In this document: positions 24,263 through 32,718 of the stretch, piece after piece
Layout: the number at the start of each line of letters is the position of its first letter
Numbering within the stretch: the stretch's first letter is position 1
NCBI GenBank assembly: GCA_022823185.1
Contig: JAJDXQ010000030.1
Span: 1 to 64,000, forward strand
Source: Caldilineaceae bacterium
GTDB taxonomy: Bacteria; Chloroflexota; Anaerolineae; Caldilineales; Caldilineaceae
Length of the DNA stretch: 64,000 nt
Direction: 5' to 3'
Position numbers and translations under genes: made by a program
Notes under the pieces: generated by a model
Told to the model about the DNA's origin: nothing
The model's database searches: none
Seen by the model: only the letters and a program-made list of their open reading frames with translations

Positions 24263-25168
24263 TCAGCGTTCGCGCAAGGTCGGATCGAGCAGGTCTCGGA
24301 GACCATCGCCTAGAAGATTGAAGCCGAGCACGGAGATGGCAATGGCGATGCCGGGGAAGACCGACATCTCCGGATGCGTATTCAGGTACTTTCGCCCGCC
24401 GGCCAGAATCGCGCCCCATGAAGGGGCCGGCGGCTGGGCGCCAAATCCCAGAAATGTCAGGGCCGCCTCGCTAAGAATGGTCCAGGCAAGCCCGATCGTA
24501 ATCTGGACGATCACCGGGGCTGCGGCGTTGGGAAGCAGATGGCGCAGCATTATTCGCAGGTTGGAGACCCCGACGGCCCGCGCGCTTTCAATGTAAGGAA
24601 GTTGTGACACGGCGATCACCGCGCCGCGCGTTACTCGACAGAGAATCGGCACATAGATGACGGCGAGCGCAATGATCAGGTTCTGCGTGGACGGCCCAAG
24701 CAGGACCGAAATGGTCAGGGCCAACAGGAGACCGGGAATCGCGAACATCAGATCGATGAACGCCATGATGCCGTTCTCGACAGGCCCGCGCAGAAAGCCG
24801 GCGGCGATCCCAAGCAGTAGGCCGACCAGGCCGGACAGTGCCATCGACAGAATGGCGACGAGCAGGCTGAACCGCCCCCCGTAAATGATCCTGCTGAAGA
24901 GGTCGCGTCCCAGGTAGTCGGTGCCAAACAGATGCTCCGCGCTCGGGCTGGCAAGCATCTGGCTGAAATCCGCCTCGAAAGGGTCGTTGGTCGCGAAGAA
25001 GGGGGCGAAGACCGACGTGATGATCAGCGCAAGGGTAATGATAAAGCCGACCACGAACAGACGGTGACCGCCTGCACGGCGCAGGAAACGTTGCAGCGGT
25101 TTTCTCGTCGTAAATGTCCGTTCTTCTTCCGCGCTACTGGTAGCGAATTCGCGGATCGAGTTGGCCAT
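24263..25168 (-). CDS. ABC importer permease, DppC type
   Basis: 301 residues from ATG 25168; this start overlaps the DppB-type gene by 35 bases, a common coupling. Landmarks: LFGTDYLGRDLFSRIIYGGRFSLLVAI, the EAA loop LPYIESARAVGVSNLRIMLRHLLPNAAAPVIV and the end LGDGLRDLLDPTLRER. It is the inner-membrane channel half of the second family 5 importer. Confidence 0.93.
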   Translation of the reverse strand: MANSIREFATSSAEEERTFTTRKPLQRFLRRAGGHRLFVVGFIITLALIITSVFAPFFATNDPFEADFSQMLASPSAEHLFGTDYLGRDLFSRIIYGGRFSLLVAILSMALSGLVGLLLGIAAGFLRGPVENGIMAFIDLMFAIPGLLLALTISVLLGPSTQNLIIALAVIYVPILCRVTRGAVIAVSQLPYIESARAVGVSNLRIMLRHLLPNAAAPVIVQITIGLAWTILSEAALTFLGFGAQPPAPSWGAILAGGRKYLNTHPEMSVFPGIAIAISVLGFNLLGDGLRDLLDPTLRER

Positions 25169-26081
25169 AGAGCAGGTCCACAACAAGATTGACGAACACG
25201 AATGCAGTCGAGTAGAGAAGCAATACACCCTGAAGCACAGGCAGGTCCCGGTTCAACAGAGCGCGCACCGTCAACTGACCCAGACCCGGCACGAAGAACA
25301 TCTCCTCGATAAGGACCGTCCCGCCCAGCAGATAGCCCAACTCCAGGCCAATGACGGTTACGATTGGAATCGCGGCATTCTTGAGGCCATGTCGCCAGAG
25401 TACTTGCCTTGGGCGGAGCCCCTTGGCGTGCGCCACCCGCATGTAGTCGCGACTGAGAACCTCAAGCACTGCCGAGCGCACGACGCGTGTCATCACCGCC
25501 GCCAGCGGCAGCGCGAGGCTCACAGTTGGCATAACCATGTGCAGCAAGTTGACGCCGAGGCCGTCGCTGAAAGGTTTATAACCGGAAGGCGGAAGCCACT
25601 GCAGGCGTGCGGCAACGACCAGAATCAGAATCGTGGCAATCCAGAAGTTCGGAATCGAGATTCCGAGTTGTCCAAATTGCATCGCCAGCAGATCAACCCA
25701 AGTTCCGTTGCGGGCAGCCGCCAGGATCCCCAAAGGAATCGCGATCGAAAGCCCCAGCAGGATCGTCAAAGCGGCCAGTTCAACGGTTACGGGAATTCGC
25801 GATTTCACCAGATCCCAGACAGGGTACCCGCCCAACAGGGAATTGCCCATGTCTCCCCTGAGGATATCTCCCAGCCAGTCGAAATACTGAACGTGGAGTG
25901 GACGGTCAAGCCCCAGGAACTGGCGCATCTTTTCGGCCGCTGGCGACCCTGCGCCCACAGTATCGAGCAATACGAGCACAACGTCGCCAGGGAGCGCGTG
26001 CATCAGCAGAAAGACGAGGGTCGCCACCGCCCAGACGGTCAGCACGGCTCGAATCAGACGGCGACCCAAAAATCGCGCCAT
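25134..26081 (-). CDS. ABC importer permease, DppB type
   Basis: 315 residues. First helix LIRAVLTVWAVATLVFLLMHALPGD, EAA loop DYMRVAHAKGLRPRQVLWRHGLKNAAIPIVTVIG, end DLLYGQLDPRIRYQ. It follows the binding-protein gene after a 138-base gap that contains a stem-loop. Confidence 0.93.
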   Translation of the reverse strand: MARFLGRRLIRAVLTVWAVATLVFLLMHALPGDVVLVLLDTVGAGSPAAEKMRQFLGLDRPLHVQYFDWLGDILRGDMGNSLLGGYPVWDLVKSRIPVTVELAALTILLGLSIAIPLGILAAARNGTWVDLLAMQFGQLGISIPNFWIATILILVVAARLQWLPPSGYKPFSDGLGVNLLHMVMPTVSLALPLAAVMTRVVRSAVLEVLSRDYMRVAHAKGLRPRQVLWRHGLKNAAIPIVTVIGLELGYLLGGTVLIEEMFFVPGLGQLTVRALLNRDLPVLQGVLLLYSTAFVFVNLVVDLLYGQLDPRIRYQ

Positions 26082-26162
26082 ATATGGTCGTCTCCTCTTT
26101 CACAGTTTGGAAATGCCACTTGGGCGCGGCGAGCCACAGAAGGGAAGACACGCCGCCAAACG

Positions 26163-26199
26163 GAGGACGCATCCCCAGACTTCAGGGAGATGCGTCCTC
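26163..26199 (-). promoter_or_regulatory. intercistronic stem-loop between binding protein and permease
   Basis: GAGGACGCATC pairs perfectly with GATGCGTCCTC (11 bases), with an inner CCC/GGG extension. It sits just after the stop of the binding-protein gene and has no T tract. Same position as in the other two importers of this window. Confidence 0.7.
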
Positions 26200-26219
26200 T
26201 TGGATAGGACTGAACCCGG

Positions 26220-27824
26220 TTACCGGTCCAGCCAGACGTACTTCAAGAAGCGCACGGTGCCCAGACCATCTACCTGATAGTCCATGACGTCCGGGTGCAT
26301 GCCCATTCGATCGTCATAGGTGAAGAGGTAGATGAGTGGCCATCCCGCCTCATACCCGATGGTCAGCGCCTCGGTATAGAGTTCCCGGCGCCGGTCGGGA
26401 TCGGTTACCGTGCGCGCCTCTTCGACCAGTACGTTGTACTCGGGCATGTCGAAGTTGGGCGCAAAGCCGTGCGCCACGCCCTCAGGATGCATGATACCGT
26501 AGAAGATATCGTCCGGGCTGGAAGCGTAGAGGCCCTGCAGGGCGGCGGTGAACTCGCCCTTGTAGACCTTCTCCACCCACACCGCGTGGTCGGTGGCCAG
26601 AAGATTGAATTGTATCCCCAACTCGGCAGCGCTGATCTGGAGGATCTCGGCGATCTGACCTTCATCCGAGGCAGCGCCGTAGAAGTTGAGGTCTACTTCG
26701 AAACCGTCCGGATAGTTGGACTGGGCCAGGTATTCCTTCGCCTTCTCGATGTCAGGTTCCTTGAAATACTCGATTCCAGTGTAGTACTGGCTGTTCGGAG
26801 GCTGAGGATCGCCGGCGAAATAGCGATTGCAGCGGCCAGCCGTATAGACATCGCACATGACCTGCCGGTCGACAAGATGCTGCAACGCCTTCAACACATT
26901 GGGGTCGTTAAACGGCTCCCGCCCTATATTGAAGGTGAACATGAAGAAAATGCCGGTGTCGCCTGTAAACAGCTTGTACTCCTGCTGGGTCAGAGATTCC
27001 CAGGAGGCGCCGGGCACCATCATGATGAAGTCGACCGCGTCAGAGGAAAGGTTGGCCGCGCGTGCGGCGTCGTCGAGCAGATAGGACATGCTGATTCCAT
27101 CCAGGTAGGGTACGCCCTCCTCCCAGTAGTCCTCATTTCTGACCAGCTCGGTCTTGACACCGGGTTCGAACTCCTGCAACTTGAAAGGTCCCGTGCCAAT
27201 ATATTCGAACGGCTCCTTCTCAAATGTGCCAGCAGGCATGACCAGCACGGCCGGCCTGCCAAGCACATCCAGGAATGGGCTGTATGGCTCCTTAAGCGTC
27301 ACTTTGACGGTGTAGTCGTCGACAGCCTCGACGCTTGCGACCGGCGACAGCCAACCTGCATACGCGGAGATCGATTCATCCATCGCGTGTTCAAAGGAGT
27401 AGACGACGTCCTCGGATGTCATCTCCTCACCATTGTGGAACAGGACGCCTTGACGCAGATTGAAGATATATTCGGTGTCACTGACGGCCTCCCAGGACTC
27501 GGCCAGGGACGGGTTGTTGTTGTACCCCGAGTCCCAATACAGTAGCCCTTCATAGATCTGGTGGAGGATGTTCCACTCGGTCGCGCCATGAAGTCGTCCG
27601 CCCCAAGGGTTGATCACGGTTGACGCCTGCGCCTGGCCGAACTTAAGAATTCCTCCGTACTTGGGCCCTCCCTCATCGGCCGGAGCGGCCTCTTCCGATT
27701 CGTCGGCGGCGGCCTGTTGGGCGCCGCTGTCCGTCGGGGCCGCTGGAGCACAAGCCGCCAGCAGGGCAAGCACCATGATTAGTCCGAGAATCGTGGTGGC
27801 AATGGAGAGATTTCGCCTTCTCAT
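26220..27824 (-). CDS. ABC importer substrate-binding lipoprotein, family 5
   Basis: 534 residues from ATG 27824, behind a strong AGGAGG site. Sec-type lipoprotein signal: basic start, ATTILGLIMVLALLAAC with lipobox Cys, then an acidic low-complexity linker. Family 5 landmarks: IYEGLLYWDSGYNNNPSLAESWEAVSDTEYIFNLRQGVLFHNGEEMTSEDVVYSFEH and YIGTGPFKLQEFEPG. Different in signal type and sequence from the first importer's binding protein, so probably a different ligand. No ATPase gene follows. Confidence 0.92.
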   Translation of the reverse strand: MRRRNLSIATTILGLIMVLALLAACAPAAPTDSGAQQAAADESEEAAPADEGGPKYGGILKFGQAQASTVINPWGGRLHGATEWNILHQIYEGLLYWDSGYNNNPSLAESWEAVSDTEYIFNLRQGVLFHNGEEMTSEDVVYSFEHAMDESISAYAGWLSPVASVEAVDDYTVKVTLKEPYSPFLDVLGRPAVLVMPAGTFEKEPFEYIGTGPFKLQEFEPGVKTELVRNEDYWEEGVPYLDGISMSYLLDDAARAANLSSDAVDFIMMVPGASWESLTQQEYKLFTGDTGIFFMFTFNIGREPFNDPNVLKALQHLVDRQVMCDVYTAGRCNRYFAGDPQPPNSQYYTGIEYFKEPDIEKAKEYLAQSNYPDGFEVDLNFYGAASDEGQIAEILQISAAELGIQFNLLATDHAVWVEKVYKGEFTAALQGLYASSPDDIFYGIMHPEGVAHGFAPNFDMPEYNVLVEEARTVTDPDRRRELYTEALTIGYEAGWPLIYLFTYDDRMGMHPDVMDYQVDGLGTVRFLKYVWLDR

Positions 27825-27898
27825 CTCTTGGCCTCCTGTTGTCGTGCATGAAATTGACGAGTGGAAACGAAAATTCAGGTACCGGGGGAGACAATATA

Positions 27899-27928
27899 AT
27901 TTTATTTCATTTTGAATGAGTCGGTCAA
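27899..27928 (-). promoter_or_regulatory. promoter of second family 5 importer
   Basis: On the minus strand TTGACC (27928-27923), 18-base spacer, TAAAAT (27904-27899); leader about 70 bases. The rest of the 409-base gap 27825-28233 shows no gene or hairpin that I can support. Confidence 0.55.
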
Positions 27929-28233
27929 GTCTGTTTTTGCAGCCTGCTTGCAAACCGGAAGCGCCAATACGCCGCTTGCCCACTTTATGTGTATCCGTTC
28001 GGGGACCATAGATTTAACTAGGTGAACCGCATTGGAAAGTGTGGGCGACGGGCCAGAAGATGGAACTGTGGGCGCCCCGAGCAATCACTGTCCTTCGCTC
28101 TCAGTCGGAGCCCAGGATGAACAAACGGTGGTTGAAGTGGAAGGGAATACAGAGGGAATGGATGGGGAAAGCAGAGAAGCGGCATTGGATCGGGCAAAAT
28201 TCGACCTTGCACCGGACTACATTGGCCAGCCGT

Positions 28234-29319
28234 TTACTTGGGCCCCCATGCTCGGTACGCCCTGATCATATCGATCAGCAGCGCGATTTGGGCGCGGCCG
28301 GTAGTAGCGGGCGTGCGGGGCGTTTGACCGTTCACAATACAGTCGTGGAAGTGGATCAGTTCGAGCTTGAAGGCCTCCTCGTATGAGGCGGTGGTGGTGG
28401 ACTCGCGGTAGCGGCTCCCGTTCATCCGCCACTCTTCCACTACTGTGGCGGCGTTTTTGAGGAAAGGGCTGGGGAAGACGATCGACACGACGCTGTCCGG
28501 CGCGTAGACGGTCATGGTCTCGTCGAAAAGGCGCAGATTCGGGACTGCGGTCGTCTCTACGACGCAGCGGAGGCTGTTGGAATAGGCCAGAATCGAGACG
28601 ATGGCCCCGCCCCCGTTCCAGATATCGGTGGACACGACCCGCTCCGGCAGGCCGAAAGCGGCATCCAGTATGTAGATGTCGTGAATCAAGAGCCCCAACA
28701 TCTTTCCGTAGGCGCGCAAGACCGGTTCGGGCTGGGCGCCGATGGCGCGTTGCAGGCTGTCCTGGTGGAGTTGATTCATGCGGTTCTTCTCGTGCGCGTC
28801 GATGTCATCCACGCGCACGATGTCATAGTGCTCAAGGAACAGGTCGTTGGGCCCGTTGACATCGTGGAGGCGGATCAGATTGGGGTTCTGCATCTGCCGG
28901 ATGCGTTCGCGGCCGGCCAGGTAACCGGGGTCGTAGATCTTGTGATGGCCGAGCATGGCCACGCGTCCGCTCGCCGCGTGCGCGTCCAGCAGTTCATCGG
29001 CTTCGTCGAGGTTGTTGCACATCGGCTTTTCAATGAAGACGTGCTTGCCGGCCCGCAGCGCGTCGGTCGCCGGCTGGGCATGGTCTCGTGTCAGCACCAT
29101 CACCGCATCCACGTCGGCGCGATCCAACATTTCGCGATAGTCCGTAAATGTATGCCGAATGCCGAACCGGGCGGCAACGGCTTGTACCGTGCCAGGGGAA
29201 AGATCGCACAGGGCCGTAACTTCGAAACGGTCCGGCATCTCGAACAGATGCGGCAGGTGCATCACCTGCGCGATCATTCCGGTACCGATTAACCCGATTT
29301 TGACTGGCTTGTTTCCCAC
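28234..29319 (-). CDS. Gfo/Idh/MocA family oxidoreductase
   Basis: About 361 residues from GTG 29319, chosen because AGGAG lies 7 bases upstream; the track's ATG 12 codons earlier has no such site. N-terminal Rossmann domain VKIGLIGTGMIAQVMHLPHLF, then the family motif GKHVFIEKPMCNNLDEADELL (EKP Lys). The C-terminal half is the usual Gfo/Idh dimerisation/substrate domain. Acts as an NAD(P)-dependent sugar, inositol or sugar-acid dehydrogenase, or on another polyol. Confidence 0.88.
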   Translation of the reverse strand: MGNKPVKIGLIGTGMIAQVMHLPHLFEMPDRFEVTALCDLSPGTVQAVAARFGIRHTFTDYREMLDRADVDAVMVLTRDHAQPATDALRAGKHVFIEKPMCNNLDEADELLDAHAASGRVAMLGHHKIYDPGYLAGRERIRQMQNPNLIRLHDVNGPNDLFLEHYDIVRVDDIDAHEKNRMNQLHQDSLQRAIGAQPEPVLRAYGKMLGLLIHDIYILDAAFGLPERVVSTDIWNGGGAIVSILAYSNSLRCVVETTAVPNLRLFDETMTVYAPDSVVSIVFPSPFLKNAATVVEEWRMNGSRYRESTTTASYEEAFKLELIHFHDCIVNGQTPRTPATTGRAQIALLIDMIRAYRAWGPK

Positions 29320-29410
29320 AGTCTGACTCCTGTGCTCGGCGGAACGCGCCACCATGTAACACGGTTCGCGTCTTCCGCCTGGGATGCGATGCTACGCGGT
29401 CCAGCCATTC

Positions 29411-30627
29411 TCAGAACGTAGCGACGAAAGCCTCTACGCTGAGTTCCGCCGGGACCTGGTCGAAATAGTAACGAGTCTCCTCACCCTGGAAGCCCGGCGC
29501 CCACTGGTCTTCATCAGCCTGCAGCAGATCGTCGACAAACTTGAAGCGCGCCCACAGCTTGCCGGCTTCCTTCTGTGTGAAGCGGTTGGCGAGCGGCCTG
29601 CCCCACTGAAGAGTCGTGGGATGGATGCTCTCAGCCCACAACCGTTCCTGCTGGGGCAGGGTGTCGAAGTTTGGACTCTTCAGGTGATGGATGCGTTTGG
29701 CGCTCTTGCTCAGGAAGATGGTTGAGAGCAGGCGGCCGTTTTCGCCGCGTCCAGGATGCAGCCTGTCCAGAGCGGCCTGTATGCCGTGCCGTCGCCGTCG
29801 ACTACCGCCCGCAGCGCCGCCTCGATCTGCTCGAACTTCTGGGTGCTTCGCCCGTTCCACCGTCGGAAGGACTCTTGTGACGCACGAGAAAGATGCTCAA
29901 GGAAAGGCAGTTCCTTGTGCGTGGTGAACTCCGAGAAGCCGCCGTGGATTGTGCGCCGCATTTTGGCGTTGTAGCGGCTGCCCCAGTGCAGAAGGGGCAA
30001 GATGTAGGCGACCCCATCGCCGGCCGCGAGATGGGTCTGGACAGCGCCAGGCAAGGGCGCCCGAGCGTCTTCAGTCATGGCCGCGTTTTCCTCGGCGGTG
30101 TTGAGCCGGGCATGGCTGCCGGGGACGACCCAAAGGACGTTGTCGTCGTAGAGCGGGAGGTTCCACTGCACGTAACGGGGGCCATTCTCGAGATTGTCGT
30201 CGGCGTAGGCCCGGAGCGGCGCGGTGTGGGGCGGGTAGAAGTCACGGTGCCAGCCGCGATGACCACCTGTTTCGTGGTCGCGTACCGGATTGCACATGAG
30301 CATCATCTCGGTGACGGCAGCGTCTTCCACGCCGAGCAGGCGGCTGCTCACCCCTTGCATGTTTTCATGCAACCAGATCTCAACCGCGCCTATGGTCTGC
30401 GCATCGATCTGGCTCGCCAGTAGTCCCAGATTGAGACGCGGCTGCGCGTGGGTCTCCCATACGCCGCCGGGCGGGTCGTCCGGTCCCCGCTCGCGCGCCC
30501 AGATCTCCTTTTGCCGCTCGACGAGAAGCTCATAGGCCCGACGCAGACCCCCCAGTTGGCGCGGCGGAATGACCCCCCGCAGGATCACGTATCCCTCTTC
30601 CAGAAACTGATCGCGACTGAATTTCAT
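29411..30627 (-). pseudogene. PhyH dioxygenase with one-base frameshift
   Basis: The first frame (30627 to about 29768) gives a complete PhyH catalytic core: HxD in GGHRGWHRDFYPPH, YVQWNLPLYDDNVLWVVPGSH, and distal His in ILPLLHWGSRYN with Arg after it. Near 29767 the frame breaks: frame 1 ends with CILDAAKTAACSQPSS, while the frame in the ORF 29411-29860 continues sensibly as DRLHPGRGENGRLLSTIFLSKSAKRIHHLKSP to FVATF. Inserting one G in TGGAC (TGGGAC, giving PLWDRLHPGRGE) restores one ~405-residue protein. The lesion lies beyond the active site, so the shortened 305-residue product might still work; a sequencing error in a G run is the other explanation. Confidence 0.8.
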
Positions 30628-30715
30628 GGCTGTACCCTCTTGAGCCTCATCCCAGAAAGTAGGTTCCCGATCTGACTGTTTTTAGCGCTGAGAGCTTTTT
30701 GTCGACCGCGTCAGG

Positions 30716-31534
30716 CTAACTGATTACCCGGCAGGTGGCGTGCAGTCTGCGTCCTCTCTCCGAAATCTTTTCGAACTCGGCCTGTGTCATTTCGATAGGC
30801 ACGCGCTGGTTGAACCAGGGGAGTGAGTAGCAGATCACCAGCTCCGGCCGCGCGTGATCAGAGCGATTAGGCGTGCCGCGGTGAAGCGTACGGGGGTCCT
30901 GGATCCAAAGCGTTCCCTTTCTGAGATTGAGGCGGCGCCGGGAGGGGAAGTCGCCTGCCTCCAGTACGTCATCGTATCGGTCCTCCATGGCCGGGTCAGC
31001 GAGATACTGCGTACATGGCAGAATTTCGAAGCTGCCATTTTCCTCGCAGGTGTCAACCAGGGGGAACTTGACTCCAAAATGGGGGCAGACTTCGAGACCA
31101 ACGTGCGGCGCCAATTTGGAAATGCCGGCGTCGCGATGCCACCTCTGGAATTCGCTGCCCGGATAGGGGTTGTTCGAATGATAGCAGGTGATGCGATAGT
31201 CCTCAGTGCCCCAATAGCGGTCCAGAAAGTTGAGCAAGACCGGATTCTCGTAGATCTCCGGGTCGGCGAACGGCTGCTCCCAAGGGATGTAGAGCGTGTA
31301 GCGATTGACCACTTGCAGGCGCCCCTCGAAGACAAGGCGGTCATCGCTGCGTGCGTGCAGGTCCACACCGCCGGCAGGATTGCCGTGCGTTCGCACTCTC
31401 TCCAGGTAGGGAAGAAATGCCTCCCTGATCCGGTCGATCTTCTCTACCGGAATCAGGTCTTCGAAAAGCACATAGCCGTTGATACGAAGCTCTGCCAGTT
31501 TGAGATCGAGGTCATATTGGTTTGACGACGCCAT
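30716..31534 (-). CDS. phytanoyl-CoA dioxygenase (PhyH) family protein
   Basis: 272 residues, intact. HxD in EFQRWHRDAGIS, GSFEILPCTQYL strand, distal His in DPRTLHRGTPNRS and Arg in HARPELVICYSLPW. It lies directly upstream (88 bases) of the frameshifted PhyH on the same strand, but the two are only distantly alike, so they are not a recent tandem copy. Substrate unknown. Confidence 0.9.
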   Translation of the reverse strand: MASSNQYDLDLKLAELRINGYVLFEDLIPVEKIDRIREAFLPYLERVRTHGNPAGGVDLHARSDDRLVFEGRLQVVNRYTLYIPWEQPFADPEIYENPVLLNFLDRYWGTEDYRITCYHSNNPYPGSEFQRWHRDAGISKLAPHVGLEVCPHFGVKFPLVDTCEENGSFEILPCTQYLADPAMEDRYDDVLEAGDFPSRRRLNLRKGTLWIQDPRTLHRGTPNRSDHARPELVICYSLPWFNQRVPIEMTQAEFEKISERGRRLHATCRVIS

Positions 31535-31628
31535 GATCAGGTCCTTCTTCGGAGCGGGCTTACAGTTTACGGGGGACTACCCGGCCTGCCTGCAGCAGTC
31601 GCAGCGTTTGCCCCAGTTCTGATTAATA

Positions 31629-32492
31629 TCAGTCAACGGGCACACGATAGGATGTCTCTTGGATCTTTTCGTGGTCTGACGAGCGTGCAAGTTCCATCGC
31701 CCGCTCGGTAACCGGCAGATAGTAGTGCGTTTCGGCGTTCATGGAGATGAATCCCTCCGCGTAGGCAACGCCGCCGGACATCCCGAACGCGCCGTCGCTG
31801 GTCTCGATGCGTTTGCGGGCGTAGGTCCCCCCGTAGCCCTGGCTGACGAGGCAGTCGAGGGCGGCGAGCTTTTTGTCGACGACATCGGTGATGTCGATAA
31901 AGACATCGTTGTAATACCCGCCCTCGGACTGCCAGACCTGGCGGGGAATCGCGGCCGCGCCGGTGCCGAAGAAAAAGACCTGGGCGGCCTTGTGCGGCGG
32001 ATTGCGGTCGCCGGGGTCTACGCCGGATGCCAGTGAGAGAGCATGGAGGACGATTTGCCCGGCGATGGCATGCGGATTGGTAAGGCCGTCGCCTTCTTTG
32101 GGGAAGTGGGTCAGGACAATGTCCGGTTTCAGTTGACGAAGGAGCCGCGCCAGCCGCCTGACAGCCTCGTCAGTGACGAGCAGGACCGCATCGTCGGCGC
32201 CGAAGAAGTACACGTCTTCAACGCCCAGCAGGTTGCAGGCTTCGCGGGCTTCTTCCGCCTTGACATCGGACCGCTCCGCCATGAGGGACTGCAGTTCGTC
32301 GGCCTCAGGCACTTCGCTGCGATGATGCATTTCGTCACTGATGACCTTATCATGCACACGCGCGCCGTGCGTGAGAACGACACAGCCGACATAGTCGCCG
32401 CGCGCGGCGTGATGGGCCATTGTCCCGCCCGATTGATCGAAAATGTCAGCGGGATGAGCGCCGACGGAGAGAATGCGAAGCGGCTGGGACAT
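31629..32492 (-). CDS. PIG-L family deacetylase
   Basis: 287 residues. PIG-L/LmbE fold (zinc N-deacetylases acting on N-acetyl sugars and related compounds). The N-terminal motif reads GAHPADIFDQSGGTMAHHAARGD: the usual HPDD is HPAD, keeping the His and the second Asp thought to bind zinc. The second metal region is LTHFPKEGDGLTNPHAIAGQIVLHAL. No signal peptide. A deacetylase fits a region that handles amino sugars or glycan parts. Confidence 0.85.
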   Translation of the reverse strand: MSQPLRILSVGAHPADIFDQSGGTMAHHAARGDYVGCVVLTHGARVHDKVISDEMHHRSEVPEADELQSLMAERSDVKAEEAREACNLLGVEDVYFFGADDAVLLVTDEAVRRLARLLRQLKPDIVLTHFPKEGDGLTNPHAIAGQIVLHALSLASGVDPGDRNPPHKAAQVFFFGTGAAAIPRQVWQSEGGYYNDVFIDITDVVDKKLAALDCLVSQGYGGTYARKRIETSDGAFGMSGGVAYAEGFISMNAETHYYLPVTERAMELARSSDHEKIQETSYRVPVD

Positions 32493-32718
32493 GGGTCATG
32501 CCTCCTGGTTGTTGTGGGCGTTCTGATCAGCCTAAGTATAGCCTAGAAACGCACGAGAAGTGAGGGGACAAAAATAGGGGAAAGTGAAATTGTCCTGTCC
32601 GGCGCGCTGGGTTTTGGCGCTGCGCGGTCTCGGTTTGTCGCCGCTCGGAAAAGCTCGTAATCGTCTCCTCCTGCTAAAACGCGCGGCCGGCCGAAAGTGA
32701 CAGTGTCTCGCCCTGAGT

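Noticed and set aside
26295-27545. 416-codon ORF opposite the family 5 binding protein
   Set aside because: Antisense shadow of an evident binding-protein gene; no recognisable domain.
29384-29725. 113-codon plus-strand ORF opposite the PhyH 3' part
   Set aside because: Antisense to the restored PhyH C-terminus, whose frame reads as protein.
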